Shown in pieces: positions 1-8,994 of a stretch of DNA of 64,000 nucleotides (its first letter is position 1; the number at the start of each line of letters is the position of its first letter). The stretch covers positions 434,001 through 498,000 of the forward strand of contig CALARK010000020.1 of NCBI GenBank assembly GCA_937888595.1. The letters run 5' to 3'. Under the pieces are notes generated by a model. The model was not told the origin of the DNA. It ran no database searches and saw only the letters and a list, made by a program, of their open reading frames with translations. The position numbers and the translations under genes are program-made. The stretch is from an uncultured Sterolibacteriaceae bacterium. Lineage in GTDB: Bacteria > Pseudomonadota > Gammaproteobacteria > Burkholderiales > Rhodocyclaceae.

Positions 1-1
1 A

Positions 2-2125
2 CGGAATGGCGTGGCCTGCGAGAACGGGCCGAATGCGATCCTGCTGTCGGACGCGATGGTGCAGAACGGTCACCTGTGCAACCTCGGCGAGTTTCCCATC
101 CTGCAGATGCTTTACCGCCAGGGCATGGCCCTTCCGGGCCACCCGAACAATGCGGGCCGCAAGCCGAAGCTGATCGGAATGCCGGAGCAACTGGCCGCCC
201 AACTGCGCTACATCCATCGCGGCAACTACGGCCTGATTTCCGTCGATGAAATGATGCTCGCCGGCATCGGTGCCGCCGAAGCTGAAGCGCTGATGCGCAT
301 CAAGCTGCACTTCGCCTTCGGCCGCATCGCGCCCCCCGAGGATTTCGTCGAGTGCGTGACGCTCGACGCGCACCCAGCCGAACTCGGCAGCGGCGTCAGC
401 ATCGAACGCCTTGCCCACAACGTCTTCGAAATCCGTCATGGCGCCGATGCGGTGCAGGTGGACCTCAACCTGCCGCCTCATGTCACCTACCCCTGTCCCT
501 ATCCGCTGACGCATGTCGCGATCGACCGCCATTACTTCGCGGTCGTCCACTCCGGGGATGGCGACGGCTGGGATTTCGACCGGCCGGCGATGAGCAGCGT
601 GCTGATCCACCAGGGCCGCGTCTACCTGATCGATGCGGGACCAAACATCCACCACTGCCTCGATGCGCTCGGCATCGGCAAGAACGAGATCGCCGGTATC
701 TTCCAGACCCACGGCCACGACGACCATTTCGCCGGCCTGACGACGCTGCTGCAGTGCGACCGGCCCATCCCCTACTACGCCGCGCCACTGGTGCGCGCCG
801 CGGTGGCACGCAAATTCTGCGCCCTGCTGTCCATCCCCGAGGCCGAATTCGCCAACTATTTCGACGTGCAGGATCTCGAGGTCGGCCGCTGGAACGACAT
901 CATGGGACTCGAGGTGCGGCCGACCTATTCGCCCCACCCGGTCGAAACCGCGATCTTCAACTTCCGCGTGCTCTGGGAGGGCGGCTACCGGACCTATGCC
1001 CACCTTGCCGACATCGCCGCGTTCCAGGTGCTCGACGCGATGTCGGCCGGCGACCCGCACGCGCCCGGCATCTCGCCGGAGGTCGCCGCCGCCGTGAAGG
1101 ATGCCTACCTCGAGCCGGTCGATCTCAAGAAGATCGACATCGGCGGCGGCGTCATCCATGGGGATGCCCGCGACTTCCTGCACGATGCCTCGCAGCGGCT
1201 GCTGTTCGCCCATGTCGCGCGGCCGCTGTCCGACGAGGAACGCCGCATCGGTTCGGGCGCCCCCTTCGGCACGCTCGACGTCATGATCCCCGGCCAGCAG
1301 AACTTCCTGCTGCGTGACGCCAGCGAATTCCTCAAGAACTACTTCCCGACGGTGCCGCTCGAGCGGCTGCACATGCTGCTCAACAACCGCATCGTCACTT
1401 TCAACCCGGAAACCATCATCACGCCGGCTGGCCGGACTCCGCCGGAGATCTACCTGATCCTCGCCGGCAAGGTCGAGATGTTGATGCCCGGCTCGGCCGG
1501 CACGCATTACCTGTTTTCCGGTTCGCTGATCGCGGAATCGGCCGCGCTCAACGACCAGCCGAGCGAGGACACCTACCGTTCGGTCGGCTTCGTCCAGGCC
1601 TTGCGACTGCCGTCCGACCTGTACCGCAGCTTCGTCGAGCGCTTCTTCTCGAGTGACGAACTGCTCGACGTACGCATGATCGAAAGCCGCCTGCGGCGCA
1701 CCTTCCTGTTCAGCGACGCCGTCACCAACACCATGCTGCACCGGCTGGCGAAGGCCTGCCGCATCACCCGGCTGGAACCCGGCGAACTGTTCTGCGGGCC
1801 GGAAGATTTCCTGCACATCGTGTCGAGCGGCACGCTGATGCACCGCAACGACCCGGATGCACTCCCCCTGCGCCAGGATGCATTCTGGGGATCCGACAGC
1901 GTTTTCAGCACGCTCGTCTCGAGCGGCGATTGCAGCGAAACCCTCGTCCTGCCGCCATTTACGGTCGTCGCTGTAGAGACAGCGGAGATTTTTTCACTGC
2001 CGCTCGGCCTCGTCGCCCGAATCCCGGTGGTGCGCTGGAAACTCTTCGAAGCCTTTCGCAACACGCATCCCAGCGCGAGCCCGCGCTATCGCGAATCGCC
2101 GCGCCGGCCGCCTGGCGGCGCATAA
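2..2125 (+). CDS. MBL-fold hydrolase fused to cNMP-binding-like domains (5' truncated by window)
   Basis: The frame is open to the window edge and the first residues look internal, so the true start is probably upstream; a GTG at 11 is the first possible start inside. Numbering from that GTG, a metallo-beta-lactamase fold spans about 150-430, with the metal motif THGHDDH at 232-238. A region with the CRP-like pattern of a cyclic-nucleotide-binding domain follows at about 450-545, and a second, weaker one at about 560-690 (FLHIVSSG). The substrate is unknown. The arrangement suggests a hydrolase gated by a nucleotide, or one that senses nucleotide hydrolysis. The gene converges on dadA and overlaps its 3' end by 40 bases. 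Family assignment is firm for the MBL part, moderate for the first cNMP part and weak for the second. Confidence 0.8.
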   Translation, partial: RNGVACENGPNAILLSDAMVQNGHLCNLGEFPILQMLYRQGMALPGHPNNAGRKPKLIGMPEQLAAQLRYIHRGNYGLISVDEMMLAGIGAAEAEALMRIKLHFAFGRIAPPEDFVECVTLDAHPAELGSGVSIERLAHNVFEIRHGADAVQVDLNLPPHVTYPCPYPLTHVAIDRHYFAVVHSGDGDGWDFDRPAMSSVLIHQGRVYLIDAGPNIHHCLDALGIGKNEIAGIFQTHGHDDHFAGLTTLLQCDRPIPYYAAPLVRAAVARKFCALLSIPEAEFANYFDVQDLEVGRWNDIMGLEVRPTYSPHPVETAIFNFRVLWEGGYRTYAHLADIAAFQVLDAMSAGDPHAPGISPEVAAAVKDAYLEPVDLKKIDIGGGVIHGDARDFLHDASQRLLFAHVARPLSDEERRIGSGAPFGTLDVMIPGQQNFLLRDASEFLKNYFPTVPLERLHMLLNNRIVTFNPETIITPAGRTPPEIYLILAGKVEMLMPGSAGTHYLFSGSLIAESAALNDQPSEDTYRSVGFVQALRLPSDLYRSFVERFFSSDELLDVRMIESRLRRTFLFSDAVTNTMLHRLAKACRITRLEPGELFCGPEDFLHIVSSGTLMHRNDPDALPLRQDAFWGSDSVFSTLVSSGDCSETLVLPPFTVVAVETAEIFSLPLGLVARIPVVRWKLFEAFRNTHPSASPRYRESPRRPPGGA

Positions 2126-3360
2126 GGCCGGGGATCGACGGCCGGCGACCGTCCGGCCACGAGATCGGCGAGCAGGCTTCCGGAGCCGGCCGCCAGAGTC
2201 CAGCCGAGCGTGCCGTGGCCGGTATTCACGTAGAGCCCGCTTACCCGTGTCGCGCCGATCAGCGGGACGTTGCCGGGGGTCGCCGGGCGCAGGCCGGTCC
2301 ATGGCTCGATCCTTTCCGCGGCAAGATCCAGGTGAGGAAAGATGTCGCCGACCCGGCGCCGCAGTGGTGCCAGGCGGGCCGGATCGATCTGCGTGTCATA
2401 GCCGGCGAATTCCGCGGTCCCGGCGACGCGCAGCCGGTTGCCGAGCCGTGAAAAAACCAGCTTCGCACCATCATCCGTCAGGCTGGCGACGGGTGCGTTC
2501 GCACCTTCCGGGACCGGGATGGTGATCGAGTAGCCCTTGGCCGGATAGACCGGGAGTGAAATGCCCAGCGGGCGCAGCAGCGGGGCCGAGTAGCTTCCGC
2601 CCGCCACCACGCAGGCATCGGCGGCCTGGTACGTGCCATCCGCCAGGCGCAGGGCGACGAAACGCCCGCCGGCGGTATCGATACCCGCGACGTTGCAGCC
2701 ATAGCGGAACTGCACCCCCTGCGCCGCTGCGCGTGCGGCGAGTTCCGCAACGAAGCCATGGGCATCGCCGGATTCGTCATCGGCTGTCCAGGTACCGCCG
2801 ACGATCGGCGTGCGCGAATGCGCCAACGCCGGCTCGATGGTGAGGCATTCCGACGCCGACTTGACGACGCGTTCGCAGCCGAATTCGCGCATCAGGGCCG
2901 CCTGCGGAATCGCGTGATCGAATTCAGCCGCGTCGGTATAGAAGTGCAGGATGCCGCGTTCGAGGCAGTCGTATTCGAGGCCGAGTTCGCGGCGCAGAGC
3001 CTTGACGCGCGCACGGCTGTCGAGGGCGAGGGCGAGGATCGCGCGCATGTTGGCGCGCGTACGTCCCGGCGTGCATTCGCGCAGGAAACGCAGGCCCCAG
3101 GCCCACTGGGCGGGATCGGCACGCAGACGCCACAACAGCGGAGAGTCTTCGCGGCCGAGCCAGCGGAGCGCCTTCAGCGGCGTCGCCGGATTGGCCCAGG
3201 GTTCGGCATGGCTGGTGGAGATCTGGCCGCCGTTGGCGAAGCTGGTTTCCCGGGCGGGACCGGGCTGGCGGTCGACCACGGTGACGGCATGGCCATCGGC
3301 GGCGAGGAACCAGGCCGAGCTCACACCGATCAAACCCGCACCCAGCACTACAATGTGCAT
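2086..3360 (-). CDS. dadA: D-amino acid dehydrogenase small subunit-like FAD oxidoreductase
   Basis: Oxidative deamination of D-amino acids to 2-oxo acids, with electrons passed to the respiratory quinone pool at the inner membrane. The N terminus carries the Rossmann FAD motif GAGLIG followed by SSAWFLAADGHAVTVVDR. The DAO-family core runs to the C-terminal FAD-contact segment PLIGAT...NTGHGTLGWTLA. Length is 424 residues, as expected for DadA. I chose the ATG at 3360 because it begins directly at the FAD strand (MHIVVLGAG); an upstream in-frame GTG at 3375 would add five residues. It is divergent from msrB with only 26 bases between them, and its 3' end overlaps the upstream MBL gene by 40 bases. 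DadA and related glycine/sarcosine oxidases are hard to separate by sequence alone. Confidence 0.88.
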   Translation of the reverse strand: MHIVVLGAGLIGVSSAWFLAADGHAVTVVDRQPGPARETSFANGGQISTSHAEPWANPATPLKALRWLGREDSPLLWRLRADPAQWAWGLRFLRECTPGRTRANMRAILALALDSRARVKALRRELGLEYDCLERGILHFYTDAAEFDHAIPQAALMREFGCERVVKSASECLTIEPALAHSRTPIVGGTWTADDESGDAHGFVAELAARAAAQGVQFRYGCNVAGIDTAGGRFVALRLADGTYQAADACVVAGGSYSAPLLRPLGISLPVYPAKGYSITIPVPEGANAPVASLTDDGAKLVFSRLGNRLRVAGTAEFAGYDTQIDPARLAPLRRRVGDIFPHLDLAAERIEPWTGLRPATPGNVPLIGATRVSGLYVNTGHGTLGWTLAAGSGSLLADLVAGRSPAVDPRPYAPPGGRRGDSR

Positions 3361-3386
3361 CCCCGACACCCACATAAAACAAGACG

Positions 3387-3785
<399 letters not shown>

Positions 3786-3796
3786 ACTTGTCAACC

Positions 3797-4342
3797 ATGA
3801 AATTCCTCTTCGACCTCTTCCCCGTCATCCTCTTCTTCGCCGCCTACAAGTTCGCCGACATCTACGTCGCGACCGGCGTCGCCATCGTCGCCACGATCGC
3901 GCAGATCGTCTGGGTGCGTTTCCGCCACGGCAAGGTGGAGAAGATGCTCTGGGTCAGTTTCGGCCTTATCGCCGTTTTCGGCGGCATGACACTGCTGCTG
4001 CACGATCCGACCTTCATCAAGTGGAAGCCGACGGTGCTCTACTGGCTGTTCGCCGTCGTCCTGCTCGGCTCGGTCCTGTTCCTGCGCCGGAACCTGATCC
4101 GCGCGATGCTCGAACAGCAGGTATCCCTGCCCGACCCGGTATGGACGCGGCTCAACCTGTCCTGGGTCGGTTTCTTCACGGTGATGGGCGGCCTCAACCT
4201 CTACGTCGCCTTCCACTACAGCGAGGCCGACTGGGTCAACTTCAAGCTCTTCGGCGGCATGGGGCTGATGCTGGTTTTCATCGTCGCCCAGGGCCTGATG
4301 CTGGCGAAATACGTCGATCAAACCGAAAAGGAAAGCTCCTGA
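3797..4342 (+). CDS. yciB: Septation protein A / inner membrane-spanning protein YciB
   Basis: Inner-membrane protein of the IspZ/YciB family, which affects cell-envelope biogenesis and septation. The 181-residue protein has about five hydrophobic segments, starting with MKFLFDLFPVILFFAAYKFA, and the family features FRHGKVEKM and the late PDPVWTRLNLSWVGFF. The ATG at 3797 follows the msrB stop by 11 bases and gives the usual family length. Its TGA overlaps the next ATG (TGATG). Confidence 0.95.
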   Translation: MKFLFDLFPVILFFAAYKFADIYVATGVAIVATIAQIVWVRFRHGKVEKMLWVSFGLIAVFGGMTLLLHDPTFIKWKPTVLYWLFAVVLLGSVLFLRRNLIRAMLEQQVSLPDPVWTRLNLSWVGFFTVMGGLNLYVAFHYSEADWVNFKLFGGMGLMLVFIVAQGLMLAKYVDQTEKESS

Positions 4343-4644
4343 TGCTCTACATGATCCATGGCGAAGACGCGGCGGGCTCGCTGGACAAGCGCCTCGCCGC
4401 CCGCCCCGCCCACCTCGAACGCCTGCAGGCGCTGCTCGCCGCCGGCCGGCTGATCCTCGCCGGCCCCTGTCCGGCCATCGACAGCCCCGATCCCGGACCG
4501 GCCGGTTTCAGCGGGAGCCTGATCGTGGCCGAATTTCCCTCGCTGGAAGACGCGCAGGCCTGGGCGAATGCCGACCCCTATGTGGCTGCCGGCGTCTATG
4601 CTGCCGTCACCGTCAAGCCGTTCAAGAAGGTGCTGCCGGCATGA
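4342..4644 (+). CDS. YciI family protein
   Basis: A 100-residue ferredoxin-like fold protein of the YCII family, found across proteobacteria next to yciB. Visible family features are the N-terminal MLYMIHGED, the segment RPAHLERLQALLAAGRLILAGPCP and the C-terminal DPYVAAGVYAAVTVKPFKKVL. The biochemical role in this family is mostly unproven. Its start overlaps the yciB stop by one base and its stop overlaps the following bolA-type start (ATGA), so translation is probably coupled. Confidence 0.92.
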   Translation: MLYMIHGEDAAGSLDKRLAARPAHLERLQALLAAGRLILAGPCPAIDSPDPGPAGFSGSLIVAEFPSLEDAQAWANADPYVAAGVYAAVTVKPFKKVLPA

Positions 4645-4907
4645 GCGCCCTCGATACGCTACGCACCCGGCTGGCCGCGCTGGAACCGGTCAGCCTCGAC
4701 ATCCGTGACGACAGCCACAAGCATGCCGGTCATGCCGGCGCGCGTGAAGGAGGCCATTATGCCGTCGCAATCGTGTCGTCCCGCTTCGCCGGGCTCGGCA
4801 CCATGCAGCGCCATCGGCTGGTGTATGATGCCTTGGGAGATCTGAAGGCCTGCGGCATCCATGCATTGAGCATCACCGCCAAGGCACCCGAAGAAATCCC
4901 GGCCTGA
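4641..4907 (+). CDS. BolA family protein
   Basis: An 88-residue BolA-fold protein. The family partners with monothiol glutaredoxins in iron-sulfur cluster trafficking and also has links to morphology and stress. The signature HKHAGHAGAREGGHYAVAIVSSRF, containing the His pair and a Gly-rich turn, followed by HRLVYDAL and a C-terminal HALSITAKAPEE, is clear. The start overlaps the yciI stop by ATGA. The next gene, a periplasmic isomerase, follows after 45 bases, and a yciB-yciI-bolA-isomerase order is known in betaproteobacteria. Confidence 0.93.
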   Translation: MSALDTLRTRLAALEPVSLDIRDDSHKHAGHAGAREGGHYAVAIVSSRFAGLGTMQRHRLVYDALGDLKACGIHALSITAKAPEEIPA

Positions 4908-4952
4908 CGTTCAGGCCCATCACTCAACCCACTCCACATTCCCGGGAAAACC

Positions 4953-5726
4953 ATGAAACGCGCCCTGCTTCCGCTCACGCTGATCGCCCTCTTCACCTCT
5001 TCCGCTTTCGCCGCCGATCCGGTCGCCAAGGTCAACGGCAAGGCCATCCCCGCCAACCGCGCCAATGTCCTGCTCGCCAACCAGATCGCACAGGGACAGG
5101 CCAAGACGCCTGAACTCGAAGCGGCCGTGAAAGAGGAACTGGTACGGCGAGAAGTCCTGACCCAGGAGGCGCTGAAGAAGGGCGTCGAGAAGAAATCCGA
5201 TGTCCAGGCCCAACTCGACCTCGCCCGCCAGGGCGTGCTGATCGGTGCCTACCTCAACGAATACGCCCGCAATGTCAAGATCACCGACGACGACATCAAG
5301 GCCGAATACGACAAGATCAAGTCGGCGCTTGGCGAGAAGGAATACAAGGCACGCCACATCCTCGTCGAGAGCGAAGGCGAAGCCAAGGACATCATCACCA
5401 AGCTGAAAGCCGGCGGCAAGTTCGATGAACTGGCCAAGGCCTCGAAGGACCCGGGCTCCAAGGATCGCGGCGGCGAGCTTGGCTGGGCCAACAAGTCCAG
5501 CTATGTGCCCGCCTTCTCGGAAGCGATGGTCAAGCTGGAAAAAGGCAAGTACACCGAAGCCCCGGTGAAGAGCAACTTCGGCTGGCACGTCATCCAGCTC
5601 GACGACGTCCGCGAACTGAAGGCACCGGCCTTCGAAGAGGTCAAGCCGCAGATCACGCAGCGGATGCGCCAGCAGGCCGTCGAGAAGCACATCCTCGACC
5701 TGCGCGGCAAGGCCAAGGTCGAGTAA
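4953..5726 (+). CDS. Periplasmic parvulin-type peptidyl-prolyl cis-trans isomerase
   Basis: Folding chaperone and prolyl isomerase for exported proteins. A Sec signal peptide covers residues 1-20 (MKRALLPLTLIALFTSSAFA, cleavage before AD). A SurA-N/trigger-like helical region follows to about 125, then one PpiC rotamase domain at about 130-225 with ARHILVE, a GGELGW turn and SNFGWHVIQLDDVRE. The C-terminal helix KPQITQRMRQQAVEKHI is typical of PpiC/PrsA-like proteins. Length is 257 residues with one rotamase domain, so it is not full SurA. A strong hairpin follows at 5800-5821. Confidence 0.93.
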   Translation: MKRALLPLTLIALFTSSAFAADPVAKVNGKAIPANRANVLLANQIAQGQAKTPELEAAVKEELVRREVLTQEALKKGVEKKSDVQAQLDLARQGVLIGAYLNEYARNVKITDDDIKAEYDKIKSALGEKEYKARHILVESEGEAKDIITKLKAGGKFDELAKASKDPGSKDRGGELGWANKSSYVPAFSEAMVKLEKGKYTEAPVKSNFGWHVIQLDDVRELKAPAFEEVKPQITQRMRQQAVEKHILDLRGKAKVE

Positions 5727-5740
5727 ACCCAGGAAACGCA

Positions 5741-5760
5741 GCCGGCGGAACGACGCCGGC
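5741..5760. repeat. Small inverted repeat next to palindromic element
   Basis: GCCGGCG and CGCCGGC arms of seven bases enclose the loop GAACGA. It lies just before a full copy of the dispersed element described below and may be a degenerate relative of it. Confidence 0.5.
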
Positions 5761-5762
5761 AG

Positions 5763-5787
5763 AAGTCGGCGCCGGCGGGACGGCGCC
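5763..5787 (+). repeat. Dispersed palindromic element, copy 1 (intergenic)
   Basis: Head AAGTC, then arms GGCGCCG (5768-5774) and CGGCGCC (5781-5787) around the loop GCGGGA. It is one of about 15 copies or derivatives in this window, here between the isomerase gene and its terminator. Confidence 0.85.
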
Positions 5788-5799
5788 CGGAATACCGCA

Positions 5800-5828
5800 G
5801 GGGGCCTCTCGGGAGGCCCCCGTGCTTT
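5800..5828 (+). terminator. Rho-independent terminator after the isomerase gene
   Basis: A perfect nine-base stem GGGGGCCTC/GAGGCCCCC (5800-5808 and 5813-5821) closes a TCGG tetraloop and is followed by GTGCTTTTG. The short T-run makes it moderately strong. It separates the isomerase transcript from the transporter gene. Confidence 0.75.
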
Positions 5829-5838
5829 TGGAGATGCA

Positions 5839-6711
5839 TTGAAGGCTTCCCCCTACCTGCTGCTCACGCTGGCCAACCTGTTCTGGGCCGGCAACTGGAT
5901 CGTCGGCCGCGGCATGCGCGCCGACGTGCCGCCGATCGCGCTGTCGTTCTGGCGCTGGATCATCGCGCTGGCCTGCCTGCTGCCGCTCGCCTGGCCCTAC
6001 CTGAAGCGCGACCGTGCCGTGCTGCTCGGCGGCTGGCGCCAGCTGGCCATCCTCGGCATCCTCGGCACCTGCCTCTACAACGCGCTGACCTATCTCGGGC
6101 TGCAGCAGACGGAAGCGATCAACGGTCTGCTGCTCAATTCCTTCATCCCCATCGTCATCGTCGCGCTGGCGTGGATCTTCCACGGCAAGCGCCTGCGCCC
6201 GATCGAGGCGCTCGGCATCGCCGCCTCCTTCGCCGGCGTGCTGACCATCGTCGCCCGCGGCGACGCGCACAACCTGCTGCGACTGACGCTCAACATCGGC
6301 GACATCTGGATCCTTCTGTCGGTCGTCGCCTGGGCGGTCTATACGCTACTGCTGCCGAAGCGGCCGGCGGCCCATCCGCTCGCCTTCCTCTTCGCGATCG
6401 CGCTGATCGGCGTGGCTGCGACCCTGCCGTTCTACCTCTATGAACACTCGACCGGACGCCACATCACCGCTTCGGTGAATGCCTGGCTCGCCATCGCCTA
6501 CGCGGGCGTCTTTCCGGCCTTTCTCGGCTTCATTTTCTGGAACAAGGGGGTCGAGCAGGTCGGTGCCTCGCGTGCCGGCCTGTTCATCCATCTGCTGCCG
6601 GCCTTCGGCATCCTGCTCGCGGCGCTGTTCCTCGGCGAACGGCTGACGAGTTTCCACTTCGGCGGCATCGCCCTGATCTTCGGCGGCATCTTCCTGACGA
6701 CCCGGAAATGA
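5839..6711 (+). CDS. DMT superfamily (EamA) transporter
   Basis: Ten-helix inner-membrane transporter with two EamA repeats, residues about 1-135 and 145-285. The first repeat begins YLLLTLANLFWAGNWIVGRG; the second ends FLGERLTSFHFGGIALIFGGIFL, which is the classic EamA C-terminal pattern. Substrate is not predictable; the family exports amino acids and other metabolites. The start is TTG at 5839: the nearby ATG at 5834 is out of frame and runs straight into a stop, and the TTG gives a normal N terminus. The stop overlaps mtfA by ATGA. Confidence 0.9.
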   Translation: MKASPYLLLTLANLFWAGNWIVGRGMRADVPPIALSFWRWIIALACLLPLAWPYLKRDRAVLLGGWRQLAILGILGTCLYNALTYLGLQQTEAINGLLLNSFIPIVIVALAWIFHGKRLRPIEALGIAASFAGVLTIVARGDAHNLLRLTLNIGDIWILLSVVAWAVYTLLLPKRPAAHPLAFLFAIALIGVAATLPFYLYEHSTGRHITASVNAWLAIAYAGVFPAFLGFIFWNKGVEQVGASRAGLFIHLLPAFGILLAALFLGERLTSFHFGGIALIFGGIFLTTRK

Positions 6712-7475
6712 TCGGACCGCTGCGCCTGTTCGGTGACTGGTGGCAACGCCGGGCTGCCGATCGCCTGGCCATCAGCGAGGCGCAGTGGCGAGGGGCGGAA
6801 TACGCACTGCCCTTCCTCGATCGGCTGGACGACACCGAGCGCACCCGGCTGCGCGACCTCGCGCGCCGCTTCATCGCCGCCAAGGAGTGGAACGGCGCAG
6901 GCGGGCTGACGCTAACGCCGGCGATCCAACTGTCGATCGCGCTGCAGGCCTGCCTGCCGATCCTCAACCTCGGTCTCGACTGGTATCGCGGCTGGGTCGG
7001 CATCGTCGTCTATCCGGGCGACTTCGTCATCCCGCGCCAGACCGTCGACGCCGACGGCATCGTGCATGAATACGACGACCCGGTGCTCGGCGAAGCCTGG
7101 GAAGGCGGGCCGGTCCTGCTCTCCTGGTTTCCCGGCCACGACGGGCTCGACGACAGCGACGGCGCCAGCATCGTCATCCACGAGTTCGCCCACAAGCTCG
7201 ACATGAGCAACGGCGCGACGGATGGCATGCCGGCGCTGCATGCCGAGATGTCGCGCGCCGACTGGATCGCCGCGTTCGAACCCGCCTATGCGGACCTCTG
7301 CCGCCGCGTCGATGCGGGGGAGGAAACCGTGCTGGATCCTTACGCCGCCGAGCATCCCTCCGAATTCTTCGCCGTCGCCAGCGAGGTCTTCTTCGAAGCC
7401 CCCGAACTGCTGCGCGAGGCCTACCCGGCCGTATACGAGCAACTTTGCCACTTCTTCCGCCAACGCCCGCGATAA
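6708..7475 (+). CDS. mtfA: Zinc-dependent peptidase of the MtfA family
   Basis: Homolog of the E. coli Mlc-titrating factor A, a gluzincin-like aminopeptidase that inactivates the glucose repressor Mlc. The zinc motif HEFAH sits at residues 158-162 in IVIHEFAHKLDMSNG, followed by DPYAAEHPSEFFAVASEVFFE, which supplies the downstream glutamate. Length 255 residues is typical. It is translationally coupled to the transporter upstream. Its TAA stop shares bases with the head of a palindromic element at 7474. Confidence 0.92.
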   Translation: MIGPLRLFGDWWQRRAADRLAISEAQWRGAEYALPFLDRLDDTERTRLRDLARRFIAAKEWNGAGGLTLTPAIQLSIALQACLPILNLGLDWYRGWVGIVVYPGDFVIPRQTVDADGIVHEYDDPVLGEAWEGGPVLLSWFPGHDGLDDSDGASIVIHEFAHKLDMSNGATDGMPALHAEMSRADWIAAFEPAYADLCRRVDAGEETVLDPYAAEHPSEFFAVASEVFFEAPELLREAYPAVYEQLCHFFRQRPR

Positions 7476-7500
7476 AAGTCGGCGCCGGCGGGACGGCGCC
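7474..7500 (+). repeat. Dispersed palindromic element, copy 2 (overlaps mtfA stop)
   Basis: Complete consensus copy: head AAAAGTC (7474-7480), arms 7481-7487 and 7494-7500, loop GCGGGA. The first two A bases are the last two bases of the mtfA TAA stop codon, so the element begins exactly at the gene end. Confidence 0.9.
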
Positions 7501-7571
7501 GGCATGCATTGATATTGCATTGCAACAAAAGTCGCGCAAGAATGCGTGAAACATACCCAAGGGAGTTCCCC

Positions 7572-8987
7572 ATGAGCAGCCTCGACGCCTACGAAACCAT
7601 CGAGAACCGGACCTACGACGAGATCCAGGTCGGCGACAGCGTCACCCTGGTACGCACCCTGCGTCCGGAAGATATCCAAATGTTCGCGATCATTTCCGGC
7701 GACATGAACCCCACCCATGTGGATCCGGAATATGCGCGCTCCTCGCAGTTCCGCGAGGTCGTCGGCCACGGCATGTGGGGCGGCATGCTGTTCTCCAATG
7801 TGCTCGGCACCCAGTTTCCGGGACCCGGCACCATCTACGTCGATCAGAGTTTCCATTTCGAGCGCAGCGTCAGGGTTGGCGACACGCTGACCGTCACCGT
7901 CACCTGCCAGCGCAAGTTCGACCACAACCACCACATCATCTTCGATTGCGACTGCGTCAACCAGGATAAGGAGCGCGTCATCCGCGGCTCGGCCGAGGTC
8001 ATTGCCCCGACCGAGAAGATCCGCCGGCCGAAGGTGGCGATGCCCGAGATCAAGCTGTCGGCCACCAAGACGGCGCGCTACGAGCATCTGCTCGAGATCA
8101 CGCAGGGACTGGCACCGGTGCCGATGGCGGTCATCCATCCCTGCGATGCCGAATCGCTCAAGGGCGCGCTGCAGGCGCGCGATCGCGGCCTGATCGATCC
8201 GACGCTGGTCGGCCCCGAGGACAAGATCCGCAAGCTCGCCGAGGAACTCGGCCTCAACCTCTACGGCTGCCAGTTCCTCAACGTGCCGCACAGCCACGCC
8301 TCGGCGGAATCCGGCGTGGCGCTGGCGCGCGAGGGCGCGGTCGAGGCCCTGATGAAAGGTTCGCTGCACACCGACGAACTGATGAGCGAAGTCGTCGACA
8401 AGGCGACTGGCCTGCGCACCGAGCGGCGCATCAGCCACGTCTTCATGATGGACGTGCCGACCTACCCGCGCCCGCTCCTGATCACCGATGCCGCCGTCAA
8501 CGTCGCGCCCGACCTCGTCACCAAGGTCGACATCGTGCAGAACGCCATCGATCTCGCGCGCATGCTGCACATCGCCGAGCCCAAGGTGGCGATCCTCGCC
8601 GCGGTCGAGACGGTGAATCCGAAGATGATCGCCACGCTCGATGCGGCAGCGCTGTGCAAGATGGCCGACCGCGGCCAGATCAAGGGCGGCGTGCTCGACG
8701 GCCCGCTCGCCTTCGACAACGCGATCTCGGTGGTCGCCGCGCGCACCAAGGGCATCAAGTCCGTCGTCGCCGGCCAGGCCGACATCCTGCTGGTGCCCGA
8801 CATCGAATCCGGCAACATGCTCGCCAAGCAACTGGAGTACCTCGCCGACGCGCTGTCCGCGGGCATCGTGCTCGGTGCGCGCGTCCCGATCGTGCTCACC
8901 TCGCGTGCCGATTCGGCGCAGACGCGCACGGCCTCCACCGCCATCGCGATGGTGATGGCCCACGCCCGCCGCAACGCGACGAAGTGA
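7572..8987 (+). CDS. Bifunctional MaoC-domain / phosphate acyltransferase fusion
   Basis: Fusion of an N-terminal MaoC hot-dog dehydratase-like domain (about 10-150; FAIISGDMNPTHVDPEYA and GHGMWGGML) with a C-terminal PTA/PTB phosphate acetyl- or butyryltransferase (about 165-471; VNVAPDLVTKVDIVQNAID, then MLAKQLEYLADALSAGIVLGARVPIVLTSRADS). It should interconvert acyl-CoA and acyl-phosphate. This fusion is established in proteobacteria. Start ATG 7572 has the strong site AAGGGAG seven bases upstream; an in-frame ATG at 7509 lacks this. ackA follows seven bases after the stop, completing a two-step acyl-CoA to ATP route. Confidence 0.93.
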   Translation: MSSLDAYETIENRTYDEIQVGDSVTLVRTLRPEDIQMFAIISGDMNPTHVDPEYARSSQFREVVGHGMWGGMLFSNVLGTQFPGPGTIYVDQSFHFERSVRVGDTLTVTVTCQRKFDHNHHIIFDCDCVNQDKERVIRGSAEVIAPTEKIRRPKVAMPEIKLSATKTARYEHLLEITQGLAPVPMAVIHPCDAESLKGALQARDRGLIDPTLVGPEDKIRKLAEELGLNLYGCQFLNVPHSHASAESGVALAREGAVEALMKGSLHTDELMSEVVDKATGLRTERRISHVFMMDVPTYPRPLLITDAAVNVAPDLVTKVDIVQNAIDLARMLHIAEPKVAILAAVETVNPKMIATLDAAALCKMADRGQIKGGVLDGPLAFDNAISVVAARTKGIKSVVAGQADILLVPDIESGNMLAKQLEYLADALSAGIVLGARVPIVLTSRADSAQTRTASTAIAMVMAHARRNATK

Positions 8988-8994
8988 GGATCGC

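Noticed and set aside
7524..7540. AAAAGTCGCGCA, also near 37531 and 39125, as possible solo element heads
   Set aside because: Only the seven-base head plus a few bases match and no hairpin follows; one copy encodes normal residues of the glycine-zipper protein.
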